Below the pieces are notes generated by a model, which was not told where the DNA came from, made no database searches, and worked only from the letters and a program-made list of their open reading frames with translations. From Tetrahymena thermophila SB210 (lineage: Eukaryota; Ciliophora; Oligohymenophorea; Hymenostomatida; Tetrahymenidae): a DNA stretch of 64,000 nt. Position 1 is the first letter of the stretch. Each line of letters begins with the position of its first letter. The position numbers and the translations under genes are program-made. Of this stretch, positions 1-12,166 are shown in pieces. The stretch covers positions 62,001-126,000 of the forward strand of contig NW_002476555.1 in assembly GCF_000189635.1 (NCBI RefSeq), given 5' to 3'.

Positions 1-3000
1 TTATGCTGAAACTAAATCAAAAATTTCAATATATTTATAGTAAAATACTATTAAACTATCTTCACACTGAACAAAAAAGCTTGGTTAAGATGTTTTGACT
101 CTATATTCTACCAATTTGTATGTCTATTTCAATACCTATTTTAATTAATAATTTTAAAAAAAAACTAAAATATTATAAATTGAATTACATTTATTGAATA
201 AATCTTATTTTAAGAAGTGAGAGCGACTAAAGTTTACTAATTTGAACAGTATTAGTACTTAATAATATTAGATTCTAATTTTAAGATTATTGATACCTAT
301 GGCTCATTTTAAGTATTTTATAGATAAAAGATATTTTCCTTTGCCCATATGAAGGATACTAAATTCCAATCAACAATAGCTATTGAGAGATCAAATATAA
401 AATTTAACTTTATTACAACTAATTCATTATTAGCTTTAATAACATCGTAAATGATTAAATTTTATGTGGAATTATCATAGACTGCAATTTTATTATTTTG
501 TAAATTAATATCTTGAATTACATAATTTTATGTAAAATTATATATGCTAAATGGATTGTTGAATAAATTATTAATCCAAAATACTCCATCATAAGATAAA
601 AAACCATGAATTTTAGTATTATTATCATTATCAAAACTCCCTAATAGAGAGCAATCTTCTAATTAACTCATAATAATAACCATATTATTTGTATCTATTA
701 TATTATTAGATTTTTTGATGTATTACAAATTTTCATCTAAAAAATAAAACTAAATAGCATTTTTTCCATACAAAGCGACATCAGTTTTAGCATGCATTAT
801 TGTAAATTCCTTTAATTCCATGTCGAATCTATAAAAATAGCTTTGATCATAATAAAAAACATATCTGTCATTAAAAACTTAAATTGTATTATCATTAAAG
901 CTTTTTGGATAATTTATTCCGAAATTATATTGTTGGTTATGAGATAAATCAAAGCTATAGACATAAATAAGAGACTAGTAAAATATGAAGATTTCTCCTG
1001 TTTTTTTGTAATTAAAGTAAGGATAGTCAAATATAGAGAATTGCATAGTTACAGATTTGTAGATAAATTTTCTTTAGCTGATAGAAAAAGGCTAGCAGTC
1101 TTCATAAAAAATTAAAAAATAAATAATATCATTAAAAGCAATTAATGGAGTGTAAAAATTAGTAACATAATAAAAATATGGTTAAGCATCTGTACCAAAA
1201 TTATAAATTTCTGATATATTATAAGTTATAAGGTCTATTAAGTAAAGAATATTCTCATCGAATTAATTTAAAGTCAAGTAAGCTATCTAATTATCATTTA
1301 AAATAATGAAATTCAAAAGAGAAAAATAATATGCTGATGGATTCTGAATTATTTATTAATGTGTATCTAAACTAAAAATTTAAGGAATGCTTTAGATTAT
1401 TAGTAAATTTCTTTTCTCCAAATATTAAAAAACACCTATTTTTTTTGAAGAATTGTATTGATAAGAAATAACTTACTTTTATGAATTAACGTCAACTACA
1501 TACTCTATTATCACTGAATCAATTTTTTTACTTAAAAGAAAATACTTATTATTTATTATTTATAATTTGTCAAAATACACTAGACTATCAACTAATTCAA
1601 ATGAATAGAATATCGTATTTATCATAGAAATTTTTTATATATTTAAAAGAGAAAAATTAATTTTTTAAACTCCTAAAGCTTATGAAGTTAATATTTATTT
1701 TTCGTCATAAATATAAAATGAATTTATATCTGTATTTTTATTTGAGCTAAAAATATTTTAGTAATAGCAAGAGCTTACTGTAGAAAATTAACTAGTATGA
1801 TAATAAGGCTTTTAATATTCACTAGGATTTAAATATTTAATTTAGTAAGTTTAATCAGTAGTATTGAATTATATTCTAACTTATTAGTAATTATAAGTTT
1901 AATCATCCAAAATCTATGATAAAAACATTTCTATAATATTATTCTATTTGAAAAAAACATTTGTTATCATTGATTAGCTGGTAATAAATCGACTATTTAA
2001 TCCTTAGATTAGTGTATTACTTTAGCTCTAAAAACCATTTTAAAGCTTCATTAAATAATCAGTCAAATTGATAAATTGTAGTTTATCAGTAATAAAGAAA
2101 AAAAAAGTAGAGTTTTATACTTGGTTTTCATAAAATTAAAACTAATTAATTTAGTTAGGAATAGTTATATTTAGTACTTATTTCACTTAATCTGATACCT
2201 AGTTTAAAACGAGTATTTATAATATCTAATTATTTTTATCAAGTTAAATAACTGAATTCAATAAACTACTGTAAAATATATCATTTGTAAAAAAATTTTT
2301 TTCTATTAACGTGATTTAGAAATTAGTATCATTTTAGTATAATTACTTATAAACCAATGTTTGTCCTTCATTGTAATCAAAAAAAATACTAATTAAATAT
2401 TAATATTTTTAAGTTGCTTACATAATAAAGCCTTCAGTTTCTAAATAGGTATTTTAAAATTTTAGTTATCTATCTTCTTCTAAAATAGCTACCTAAATTA
2501 ATAATTAAAAAAATTTTATAAAAATCAATCATAAATTTCTTTATTTACCTGATAAAAATCAATTGTTATCTATATGTAATAGTTTGTTCTGTTTAGAATA
2601 TTGATTTAAAAAATACCTTGGATAGTAATTAAATCACATCCCAATGTAGAAAATTTTTATTGTATCAAATCATACCAAGCTATTGAACAGATATAATTTT
2701 ATTTAAGAAAAATTATTTTATTTTAATAATCAATATATAAAACAAAATAATCCTAATCTAAACCAGTCTATTCAAAAACAATTTGCTTTGTGATAAAATT
2801 CATTACTTTTATAGAATTGTTAGCTAAGCAGCCTCCGTATTCTTCCAGAATAAAACTCTTTTTTTAGATTTCCTATCCATTAGGCATATATTTAAGCTAA
2901 AAGTCTGGCATATCTTAAAATATTTCGATGTAAATTATTTAAAAATTTGAATCCACTAGAGCAAATTAGCATGAACTTGCTCTAATTAGGTAGTAATCTT

Positions 3001-3556
3001 GTTAAAGTGGGCTTAATTCGAGAACTTTTTCATCGAGTAGAGGAGGACTGTCGTTAATTTGTATACATTAGCTTATTTTTTCGCATATCTATGTCTTTTA
3101 ATTTGGATAGTAAGAACTTGGGCAGCTTTTTACGCACTATTATTCTGTATAAGGTTCTTAAATAAAATCTTATTCAGATTAGCAAATTTTTGGCTTTAGT
3201 AAACACTCATTATTTTCCCTATCTAAGTATAAATTAGGATTGCACTGTAAGCAGTTTTACTGAGAATCACATTTAATACATCCTACAGTCTAGCATTTAA
3301 TACAATATTAGTGATTCGCTTATATTTCTCCAACTTCACAATTTTAAACGCATGTAGAAGTATTTAAATCACTTTTATAGAAATTCTGAGGACAACTTAT
3401 ACATGAGTTTTAACTAGTGCCAAAACAATCTTAGCAGCTGCTAGAGCATGGCAAACACTATTACGAAACTAGATTAAATATTTAGCCACTTTTACATTCA
3501 GCTCTAATCTTAGATATAAGAGTAAAAATAATTGCAAAAAAATAGCTTATTTTCAT
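1..3556 (-). CDS. Cys-rich secreted or membrane protein, 3' end outside window
   Basis: I read exons at 2549-3556, 189-2492 and 1-135, joined across two short GT...AG introns (2493-2548, 56 bp; 136-188, 53 bp), both phase 0. At least 1149 residues are present and the frame is still open at base 1. The start is chosen because ATG at 3556 gives a clear signal peptide, MKISYFFAIIFTLISKIRA, immediately followed by a Cys-rich stretch of about 130 residues with repeated CxxC spacing, as in furin-like/growth-factor-receptor repeats of ciliate surface proteins. The remaining ~1000 residues are rich in Tyr, Ile, Asn and Gln, contain no obvious membrane segment in the visible part, and look like a beta-rich ectodomain. 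It is probably exported or anchored by a segment beyond the window. The exact family is not recognised. Upstream lie three damaged copies of its 5' end. Confidence 0.75.
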
Positions 3557-4069
3557 TCAAAATTGTATGATAGTTTTATTATCTTTTTGTTATTTTTGAA
3601 GGAGTTTTTAATTTGTTTTTTTATTAATTTTTTACATTTAATTACTAAGATACAGTTAATCGTATTTTTAAGCAAAAATTGTATTCAGTAGAATATAAAA
3701 GTGTTTTGTATTGATATATGAGTTTTTATATCTATTCAACTTCTAATTTATTTTTTTTACTAGCTATAATATATTGGTTTTTATTATAATTTATTTAAAT
3801 AAAGACAACTTAATATTAGTGGTTAACTTTGATAATAAGTTTTTTTTTTTAAAAATTTATAGCAATTAGATTAATAAAGCAAACTGATATTTTCCTTTTA
3901 AAAATTTTGCTTTCTTTATGTTTTTTAATAAATTAATTTCTTAACAAATTTACATATATATATATTATAAATAAATTTAATTCTAATGAACATAATTATT
4001 TTTTTAAATATACTTTTATAGTACATTCTAAATTTATTTTTTATTTCAATATAATTTTTAAAATAAGTT
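3557..4069. other. Upstream region of the Cys-rich gene
   Basis: AT-rich sequence that should hold the promoter and 5' UTR of the Cys-rich gene reading leftward. Its first ~290 bases (to about 3850) recur at 5285-5550 at the far end of the tandem copies, so the duplicated block included upstream as well as coding DNA. No conserved promoter element is recognised. Confidence 0.5.
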
Positions 4070-4556
4070 AAATCTTATTTAGATTAACAAATTTTAGGCT
4101 TTAGTAAACACTCATTATTTTTCCGATCTAAGCATAAATTAAGACTAAACTTGAAGCAGTATTATTGAGAATCATATTTAATACATCTTACAGTCTAGCA
4201 TTAATACTTTATATTTCTCCAACTTCGCAATTTTAAACGCATGTAGAAGAATTTAAATAACTTTTATAGAAATTCTTAGGACAACTTATAAATGAGTTAT
4301 AACTAGTGCTAAAACATTCTTAGCAGATGCTTGAGCATGGTAAACACTATTACGAAACTAGATTAAATATTTAGCCACTTTTACATTCAGCTCTAATCTT
4401 AGATAAAAGAGTAAAAATAATTGCAAAAAAATTGTTATTTTTGAAGAAGTTTTTTAATTGATTTTTAGGTTAATAAAAAGAAGTTTACACTTAATTATTT
4501 AGATACAGTTAGTTAATCATGTTATTCAGTAGAATCTAAAAGTACTTTGCTATTGA
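4070..4556 (-). pseudogene. Tandem copy 1 of the Cys-rich gene 5' end
   Basis: Closely matches 3165-3720 of the Cys-rich gene. The Cys-rich frame can be followed at first, but a deletion of about 16 bases (relative to 3300-3325 of the parent) shifts the frame inside the CxxC region. The signal-peptide start codon is also missing. No exon downstream continues it, so I read it as a dead partial duplicate rather than an alternative first exon. The next copy starts 426 bases on with the same AGCATAAATT sequence. Confidence 0.75.
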
Positions 4557-4978
4557 AGCATAAATTAAGACTAAACTTGAAGCAGTATTATTGAGAATCA
4601 TATTTAATACATCTTACAGTCTAGCATTAATACTTTATATTTCTCCAACTTCGCAATTTTAAACGCATGTAGAAGAATTTAAATAACTTTTATAGAAATT
4701 CTTAGGACAACTTATAAATGAGTTATAACTAGTTCTAAAACATTCTTAGCAGATGCTTGAGCATGGTAAACACTATTACGAAACTAGATTAAATATTTAG
4801 CCACTTTTACATTCAGCTCTAATCTTAGATAAAAGAGTAAAAATAATTGCAAAAAAATTGTTATTTTTGAAGAAGTTTTTCAATTGATTTTTAGGTTAAT
4901 AAAAAGAAGTTTACACTTAATTATTTAGATACAGTTAATCATGTTATTCAGTAGAATCTAAAAGTATTTTGCTATTGA
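4557..4978 (-). pseudogene. Tandem copy 2 of the Cys-rich gene 5' end
   Basis: Differs from copy 1 at only a few positions over ~420 bp and shares its 16-base deletion, so copies 1 and 2 arose from each other recently, after the deletion. It is bounded by the repeated AGCATAAATT at 4557 and 4979. It lacks the start codon and cannot encode the Cys-rich domain in one frame. Confidence 0.75.
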
Positions 4979-5550
4979 AGCATAAATTAAGACTAAACTT
5001 GAAGCAGTATTATTGAAAATCATATTTAATACATCTTACAGTCTAGCATTTATTACTTTATATTTCTCCAACTTTGCAATTTTAAACGCATGTAGAAGAA
5101 TTTAAATAATTTTATAGAAATTCTTAGGACAACTTATACACTAGTTTTAACTAGTGCTATAAAAATCTTAGCATCTGCTTAAGCATTGCAAAAACCATTA
5201 CAAAACAAAACAAAATTAAATATTTAGCCACTTTTATATTCAGCTCTAATCTTAAATATAAGAATAAATTATTTGCAAAAAAATTGTTCTTTTTGAAGAA
5301 GTTTTTTAATTGATTTTTAGATTAATTTAAAGAAGTTTACATTTAATTATTTAGATACAGTTAATAATGATATTAAGTAAAAATTGAATTCAGTAGAATT
5401 TAAAAGTGCTTTGTATTGATAACTGAGTTTTTACATCTTTTCAACTTCTAATTTATTTTTTTTTACTATCTATAATTTATTGGTCATTTTTATAATTCAT
5501 TTAAATAATGAAAGCTTAATGTTAGTGGTTAACTTTGATAATAAGTTTTT
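4979..5550 (-). pseudogene. Tandem copy 3 of the Cys-rich gene 5' end, with upstream flank
   Basis: More diverged than copies 1 and 2 and longer. After the Cys-rich segment it continues into sequence matching 3640-3850, i.e. the parent gene's upstream DNA. It is therefore the outermost unit of the duplication, and its far end marks the limit of the original duplicated block. It is frame-damaged like the other copies. Confidence 0.7.
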
Positions 5551-6770
5551 TTTAAAAAGAATATTGCTATTCTAGAATAATTATCTCTCTAGTAGGAAAT
5601 AAATATTGAGTAGAATAGTAAATATTATTTTATAAATTTAAAGAAAATATAAAATAATAAAAAAAGGTATCGAAATATTTCGAAACTAAAAAAACAAAAA
5701 AAAAATTTTTTAATTAAGCATTTAATTTTTGAAAAAAAGATAGGGATTGAAGTTTTAATGATCAGTAACTCTGTATATTACGCCTATTTATAGTTTATAA
5801 AATTCTATTTATTTTTTCTTAAAGAAATACATGATTATGCAAATAATCATTCATTTGTTGTCTATAAATTAAAAGTAAAATATTTAATTAAGTGATTATT
5901 AGACATAAAAAATTAAGTAAAAAGAAATTAACAGCTTAATTTGAAAAATTGATAAAATTTATTAAAAGGTTAATTAATTATGTTTGTGTATTAGAGTTGT
6001 TTAATATAAATAAAATGATTTTTTAAAGTTAAATTATAAAAATTATTCTAAAATTAGTTGAATAAATTCAAAATATTTTATTAAAATTTAGATTTGAAAA
6101 TATTTTTATCAAAATAAGAAAATCATTAATGAAAGTGAATATGAATTTTTATTAAAGTATTTAATAAAGCAGTAAATATAGTATTTTAAAATATAAAACT
6201 TAATAAAAGGATAAAACAACAACACATAAACTAACAATTAATTTAATAATTTATTGATTAACAAATATTGAATACTTAGCAGAAAAGTTTAAAGTTAATA
6301 TTATAAATTTAGAACAATCTAATTGTTATTAGTCAATATAATAAATGAAATTTCATAAATAAATTATTATTCAATTTGGATTGATCAAAAAGAATATACC
6401 AACTAACAAACTTTATAAATAACCTCTAGATATTATATTTCAAGTTTATTGTTATTTGATGTATTTAAAGGAGAAAAACAGATTTAATGATTCAATTTCA
6501 TTTTTAATTTTAATTTTTTATATGAGATATAACATGGTAAGTACTTGAGTTTATATATAAGAAAATTAAAGATAATAATAGTATTTGACGAATATTATAA
6601 TTCAAATTAACTAAATTAGGATTATGGAATTGCATTATAAGAAGCTAATTTTTAATTCTTCTAAATATTAGATAGATTTTTGTGTTTGTGATTATGTATT
6701 TATTAATGGCTAGTTATTATATTAAATTATTGAAATGTTAACACTTATAGTTAGTCTTTTTTTAAATTCT
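5551..6770. other. Gene-free AT-rich spacer
   Basis: Lies between the tandem copies and the 3' end of the large Gln-rich gene. It is rich in A/T runs, and no frame shows protein-like composition. Nothing else recognised. Confidence 0.5.
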
Positions 6771-9700
6771 TCAATATTGGTTAATATTATTTTATAATGC
6801 CATGTTATTCATATTATTAAGAGGCATTTATTAATGTTAATTATGCATTCCTCCAGAGTTATTGTTAGAGTTTTACTTTTTTTCATCTTCGATTGTTTGG
6901 AATTCAAACTTCCACCAGAATTTTATTATATCCATCAAAGAATTTGTTTTAGGGATTTTTTATTTATTTAAACTCCATAAATTTTTACAATCAGTTATTT
7001 CATAAGGAGAGTCTTTTCTTGGGCATACCATAAGGACAAGCTCTTTAAAATCTTTTCTCTTTTTATCTTTTATTTCCAGCTTAAAAGAAGGTTCATCCTA
7101 TGATCTTATTGCTTTAATTGTAAGATTTTAATTATTTTACTTGAATTTTTAAACTTCACTTGTAATTTATCTTTGCATTTCTTAGTCATAAGAGTTAGAC
7201 TTAGAAAAAACTTCTTTAATTAAACATAAATCTTCATCTTGATTTAATCCTGATTAATTTGGAGTCCATTTTACAACTTATGCACCACCTCCTTATTAAC
7301 CTTAATCTTACTTCTTTAACTCTTAAGAATTATTATGGCGATTTCTAATTTCTCCATTAGCGTCTTACATGTTTTCTGGATTTGCATTATTATCGTACAT
7401 ATTAATTGCATTTTGATGCTATTCAATAGGAATTTACCTGCCACCTCCTAAATTCAACTAAGTCTTTTTTAGTTATTAACTATTGCTATTCCCTAAATAT
7501 TATTACTACTACTAATCTAAGTTAGACATAGAATCATTAGGGCGCTATGTTTAATCTTCTAATTTAGGTTATTCTCCTATTTACTAATTGAAGTAAGAAC
7601 TATTATTCATATCATTATTTTCTATATTGTTTGTTGAGTTTTATTATTGGTATCCATTTTTCACTATATTTTATTGTTGCGCTTGAGGGTTAAAATAGTT
7701 AGGATTCATCATTTATTAATTCTACTTTGGCCCTTGAGGATTACCTCTTTACTAACCCATCCATTGTTAAGGCTAAAATTAAGGGTTTTATTATTGATTC
7801 CTTTTAATAGATATTAATTTTATTATTTTTTATTAAACAATATTATTTTTAAATAAAATAAAAAAATGCATATATTAGAAATAAAATTTGCTAACTTAAT
7901 TAAATAGTAGTTTTTTAAATTAAAATTAAATTAATATAAAAAAAATCTTTCATGCTAGGAAGCTTGGGGAAATAATACAAATTTTTTTTCAGAATTTATA
8001 GTAAATAAAAAAAAATTTTAAACATAAATTTGAAAACCAAATTTTGCTTGCTCAAAATATTGATTGATGCTTTTTTATTCTAAATATGTAAAAAGAATTA
8101 TAAAGAAAATTTACTGTTAAATAGATTGCATTTAGTCCTCCATTATTTTTGTTTATGAGATTTAACGATTAACAGGAGCCTAATTTTATTAAGGAGGCAC
8201 ATTGTTGTAAGGTCCTTATTGCATCATTTAGTGTTATTAAGGTATATTTGGATCTATTGCTTGGTATGGGTATTGTTGTTAGTGAGATTAGTAAGTATTG
8301 GAATATTACCCCTTTGACATAAAAGGAGGCTATTATGGCTACTAAATCATTTATGGGTTGTTAGGGTCAGCTGGGTAATTTTAATTTTTCTAGTACATGT
8401 GGTGAGGATAACCTTAAGGAGGAATATGATGGCTTGGACCTTGGCTTGGAGGGTATTCTTGAGTTGGTGTTTGGGTCACTGAGGCATTTAGTGTTTACTG
8501 TTTATTTGAAGGGAAAAATTGATTATGCTATTCATTTATCGTTGAGGAGCTCTCGTTCATGTTCGAATTCCGCGGCGAATTATTCTCTGATTTAGTTATT
8601 TATAAAAGATCGTAACCTTTATTGTCTTCGTCGATTTAATATGGATTATTTAAAAATGAAGGGATATCTTCCAATAAAATAGATTATTTACCACCGTTTT
8701 TGGCTCCAACGTTATAGGACTTCCCTTGTTGTGCATTTTGTATTAAGTTAGGTGAATAACCTTATCCCACAATTGGTTGTTGTTGCTGCTACTACTGCTA
8801 TTACTATGATTAAACTTACTACGGCTATAAATTGTTCTGCTAATTTGGCTATTGGTTGGTGTTCTGTTGCTATAAACCTAACTATTGTAGTTGTTATTGT
8901 TGTTAATTTCCTTATAACTATGGTTGTTGCTATTATGGTCCTTATGGTTGGCCAGCTGAAAATTTGTTATTTTGAGCTGCTTATTTTCCGTTATTAACAT
9001 ATCCTTACCCTCCTGGTCCAGGTACTATTGTTCCTGGAGGTCCTTATACTTGTGCGACTCCTGCTGGCCCAACTGGTACAGTGTTTCCTTGAGGCATTGA
9101 GGGAATTTATACACTATTGAATTGGATTTAATTGTATTACTATTATTATAACTGAGGGTCTATCTAGTTTGGGCCTTATATAGGTTGGCTCATTCTCTTT
9201 TGATTGGTTTATACACCTGGTGGTTATTATTATTACTGGTTAGCTTAATTATACCCACCATTCCCTACTATTTATTACTATTAATGCTACTAGAGAGCTA
9301 ACTTAGCTTAATTAGCTTTTGATCCTGGCTGAGTGGTTGGTATAGTTTAGGGAGGAATCTATTATTCCATTTATTATGGAATAGGCTATCCTGGTTGGTA
9401 ATTCATCGGAGTGGGTGTAGGAGCTGCTATCCCACCTGAATTAAATTATGCAGGGTTACTTCCGTCTTGCTTTATCATACCCTTATTTATCATTTAAGGA
9501 TTTGGATTAATCTGTCCTTTTTGATTTCCTGGATTCTATGGATCTATTTTATTTGAGTTGTAGGATTGTTAAGCTATATTTGGAGGTTGTGTTTAACCTG
9601 GTAATTAGTTAAAACTTTGCTAATAACTTGATTTTAAGTCGTTAGATGATTAAATATTGTTCGGATTTCCACCTTTCTAAACTGGAATACCTTGCTAAAA

Positions 9701-12166
9701 GTTCTGAGGGTTGTTGTACTAAGGATTTCCTTGGTGATAGCTGTTTTTAAGTCCATCTTCTTGTGGTCTTAAATTCATTCTTTCCAAGCTACTATTCAAG
9801 TTAGGTCCTTTATAGGGAGGTTATTACATATTTTAGTTTCCTTATAATTAGCCAGCTTAATTTGGATAAATAGGTCCATTTTGTGGTTAAACTGGGTTTA
9901 TGTTTTAAGGAGGAAACTTTCCTTGCTGATTTGCAAACTAGGATGATGAAGATAAGCCTTAATTATTACCTTAAATAGGCTATGCAGGATTTTATTAATA
10001 AGGAATATTTTATGGATTGTAAGGAGATCCACCTGCCTATTAAGGGGGTTGCATTTACTTATTGTTACTACTTCTATGCTATGAGCCATGATTGCTATTA
10101 CCCCCTTTTGCTAAACTATGATTAGATTCATTCAAAGACTAGTATGCTTGTAAACCATTAATTCCTTATTATTGAGCATTAAATTAATTTGGAACTCCTT
10201 AATGTTGATTATTTGGAGCCTATTAATAATTCATCGTTGCGTGCACTGATCCATTCAAGGGAACAGCTTAATTGTAATCTGGTTGTGGTTGGGGAGTATC
10301 TATTTCTTAATTAGGTAATTTAAATAAAGAAGGTTATTGTTATTATTATATTTATTGTGAATTTTATTGTTATGGCTATGCTCTGTTTCCGACGAGGGAA
10401 TTGTGCAAAGAAGTATTCTATTGCTATTGAGAAGAAGAGAGTCCCCCAATAGGTTGTGGTTATTATGCAAGAGGACGTGGCTAGTTAGGAGGAATTTAGG
10501 GTTGCATAGGTGTATTTTACTATAATTATTGATGCTTCAATTGAGAAATTTATTAAGGATTCATTTAATTCATAGAATTATTAATTGGAGGAATACCTTT
10601 ATATTGTTGCTATTATTAAAAATACGCTTATTAATCTAAATTTGAATTAGATCCAGCAATTTAATTTGAATTCTTTTACTATATATAACCAGGTTGAGCA
10701 CTATGTTATTATTAAGTATAGTCATTATTGATTGGCTAGGGTATTTGTTACATATCTTGTAAGGGAGCTCCGGTCATATTTGGAGACCTTTAATTAATTT
10801 AGTTATTTTGAGGGCCATAAACGCCACTGCTCTAAAGAGAATTAATTTAATTATAATTATCATGCTAACTTTAAGGCATATTAGGAGGATTCTAAGGTGC
10901 ATTTACTGGAACTCCTTAGGGTAGATACCCAGCTGGAGGAGGATTATTTTGATAATTCTAATTAAATTACTGCTGTTAGGGAGGTTAACCCTACTATGGC
11001 ATGTAGCGCTAATTATTTTATAAAGGTTGGGATTAAAGGGGCTAATTAATCTATACCTGCATTTGCTGCTAATTTTACTACTGATTTTGGGGTTATGAAT
11101 AAGGATCAGCAGGATAAGAATCGTATATATCGCCCAAATCATCAGTTTTATTATAATCTACACCCAAGAACTAATCTGGAGGTAAAAATTGTTAGTCTAT
11201 ATTACTGTAATAATCGCCTTACCTGCTAGATCCATTAAGCAAATTATTTGTTTGGCCAGCGCCACCAAATTCATTATTTCCTAATCCCGTATCGTTGTTA
11301 AAATTATCATAAGGATCTAAGTAAGTGTTATCCGTACGATAACCTAAATTATTTTTGCTGGGATCTACTCCGTCAGCGTCATTTCCAAAAATTCCATCAT
11401 TATAATTTGAGTCAGCTCTTGAAAAACCTGGTTCTTATATAGAATCTACGTTCTAATAAGTATTTCCGCTATTTGCATAGGAGTAAGGGTTTGTGCCATT
11501 TCCTTGATATGAAGAGAACTGTTGCTAATTAAGAGAAGGATCTGATGGATCTATTAAATTTTAATTAAAATATTGCTAATCCTATTAATATGGCATTTGC
11601 TGCTACTACTGCTACTATCTATTCATAGATGCAGAAGGATTCTGCTGATAATATCCATATTACTGTTGCTACTACTACTACTACTGCTACCACTGTTCGC
11701 CTGCTTGACCAATGCCTTAAATTTATTACGTTTGCTTATTAGGCTAATTTAGAATTCTTTATATTCTTAGTACTGCAAAGCTGTAATCTACTAGAAAACG
11801 ATAAAGTTCCTCTTAAAGTTAAGGCTAGTTTTTACTATTTACCAAATCGTTTAAAAATGCTTCATTTATCAGGTCTTGAGATTTCTTTTTGTTAATGGAT
11901 GTCTTTCCTATTTTATCTTCGGGTAGCTTATCTAGTACCTCTGAGTGACGTTCAAAGATGACAGTGCGAAAGCAGTTTTATAAGGTGTTATTTGCATAAA
12001 TTAAGTCTTATTTCATATTTTGAAAACTTTATTCATTTGCTTTATCAGTGTCTATTAATTTCTTAACTAAAATATGTAATAATTTATCATTTTAACAGTA
12101 TAACTTCTCGCCCCATATCTACTTCAATTCCTAGGTAATTTGCTGAAGCTAAAAATCTTTTGACAT
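6771..12166 (-). CDS. Giant Gln/Asn-rich prion-like protein, function unknown
   Basis: Two exons: 8115-12166 and 6771-7800, joined over a 314-bp intron (7801-8114) in matching phase. The product is 1693 residues. The start ATG at 12166 directly follows an in-frame TGA; the stop is TGA at 6771-6773. Residues 1-155 are a normal-composition, helical N-terminal region (starts MSKDFQLQQITQELK). Then come ~1350 residues of Gln, Asn, Gly, Pro and Tyr, including pure Gln runs, PGT/GGQGY segments and one RG-rich patch after the intron. A second folded-looking region lies near residues 1525-1665 (begins KWTPNQSGLNQ, ends around FWWKFEFQTIEDEKK). The composition resembles RNA-granule scaffold proteins, which is inference only; neither terminal domain is a family I recognise. 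Short standard-code ORFs across this gene on both strands are shadows. Confidence 0.85.

Noticed and set aside
8752-8997. An open standard-code frame rich in Val/Ile/Thr on the plus strand
   Set aside because: It is antisense to the Gln/Asn-rich region of the large minus-strand gene; the repeats on the other strand create it.
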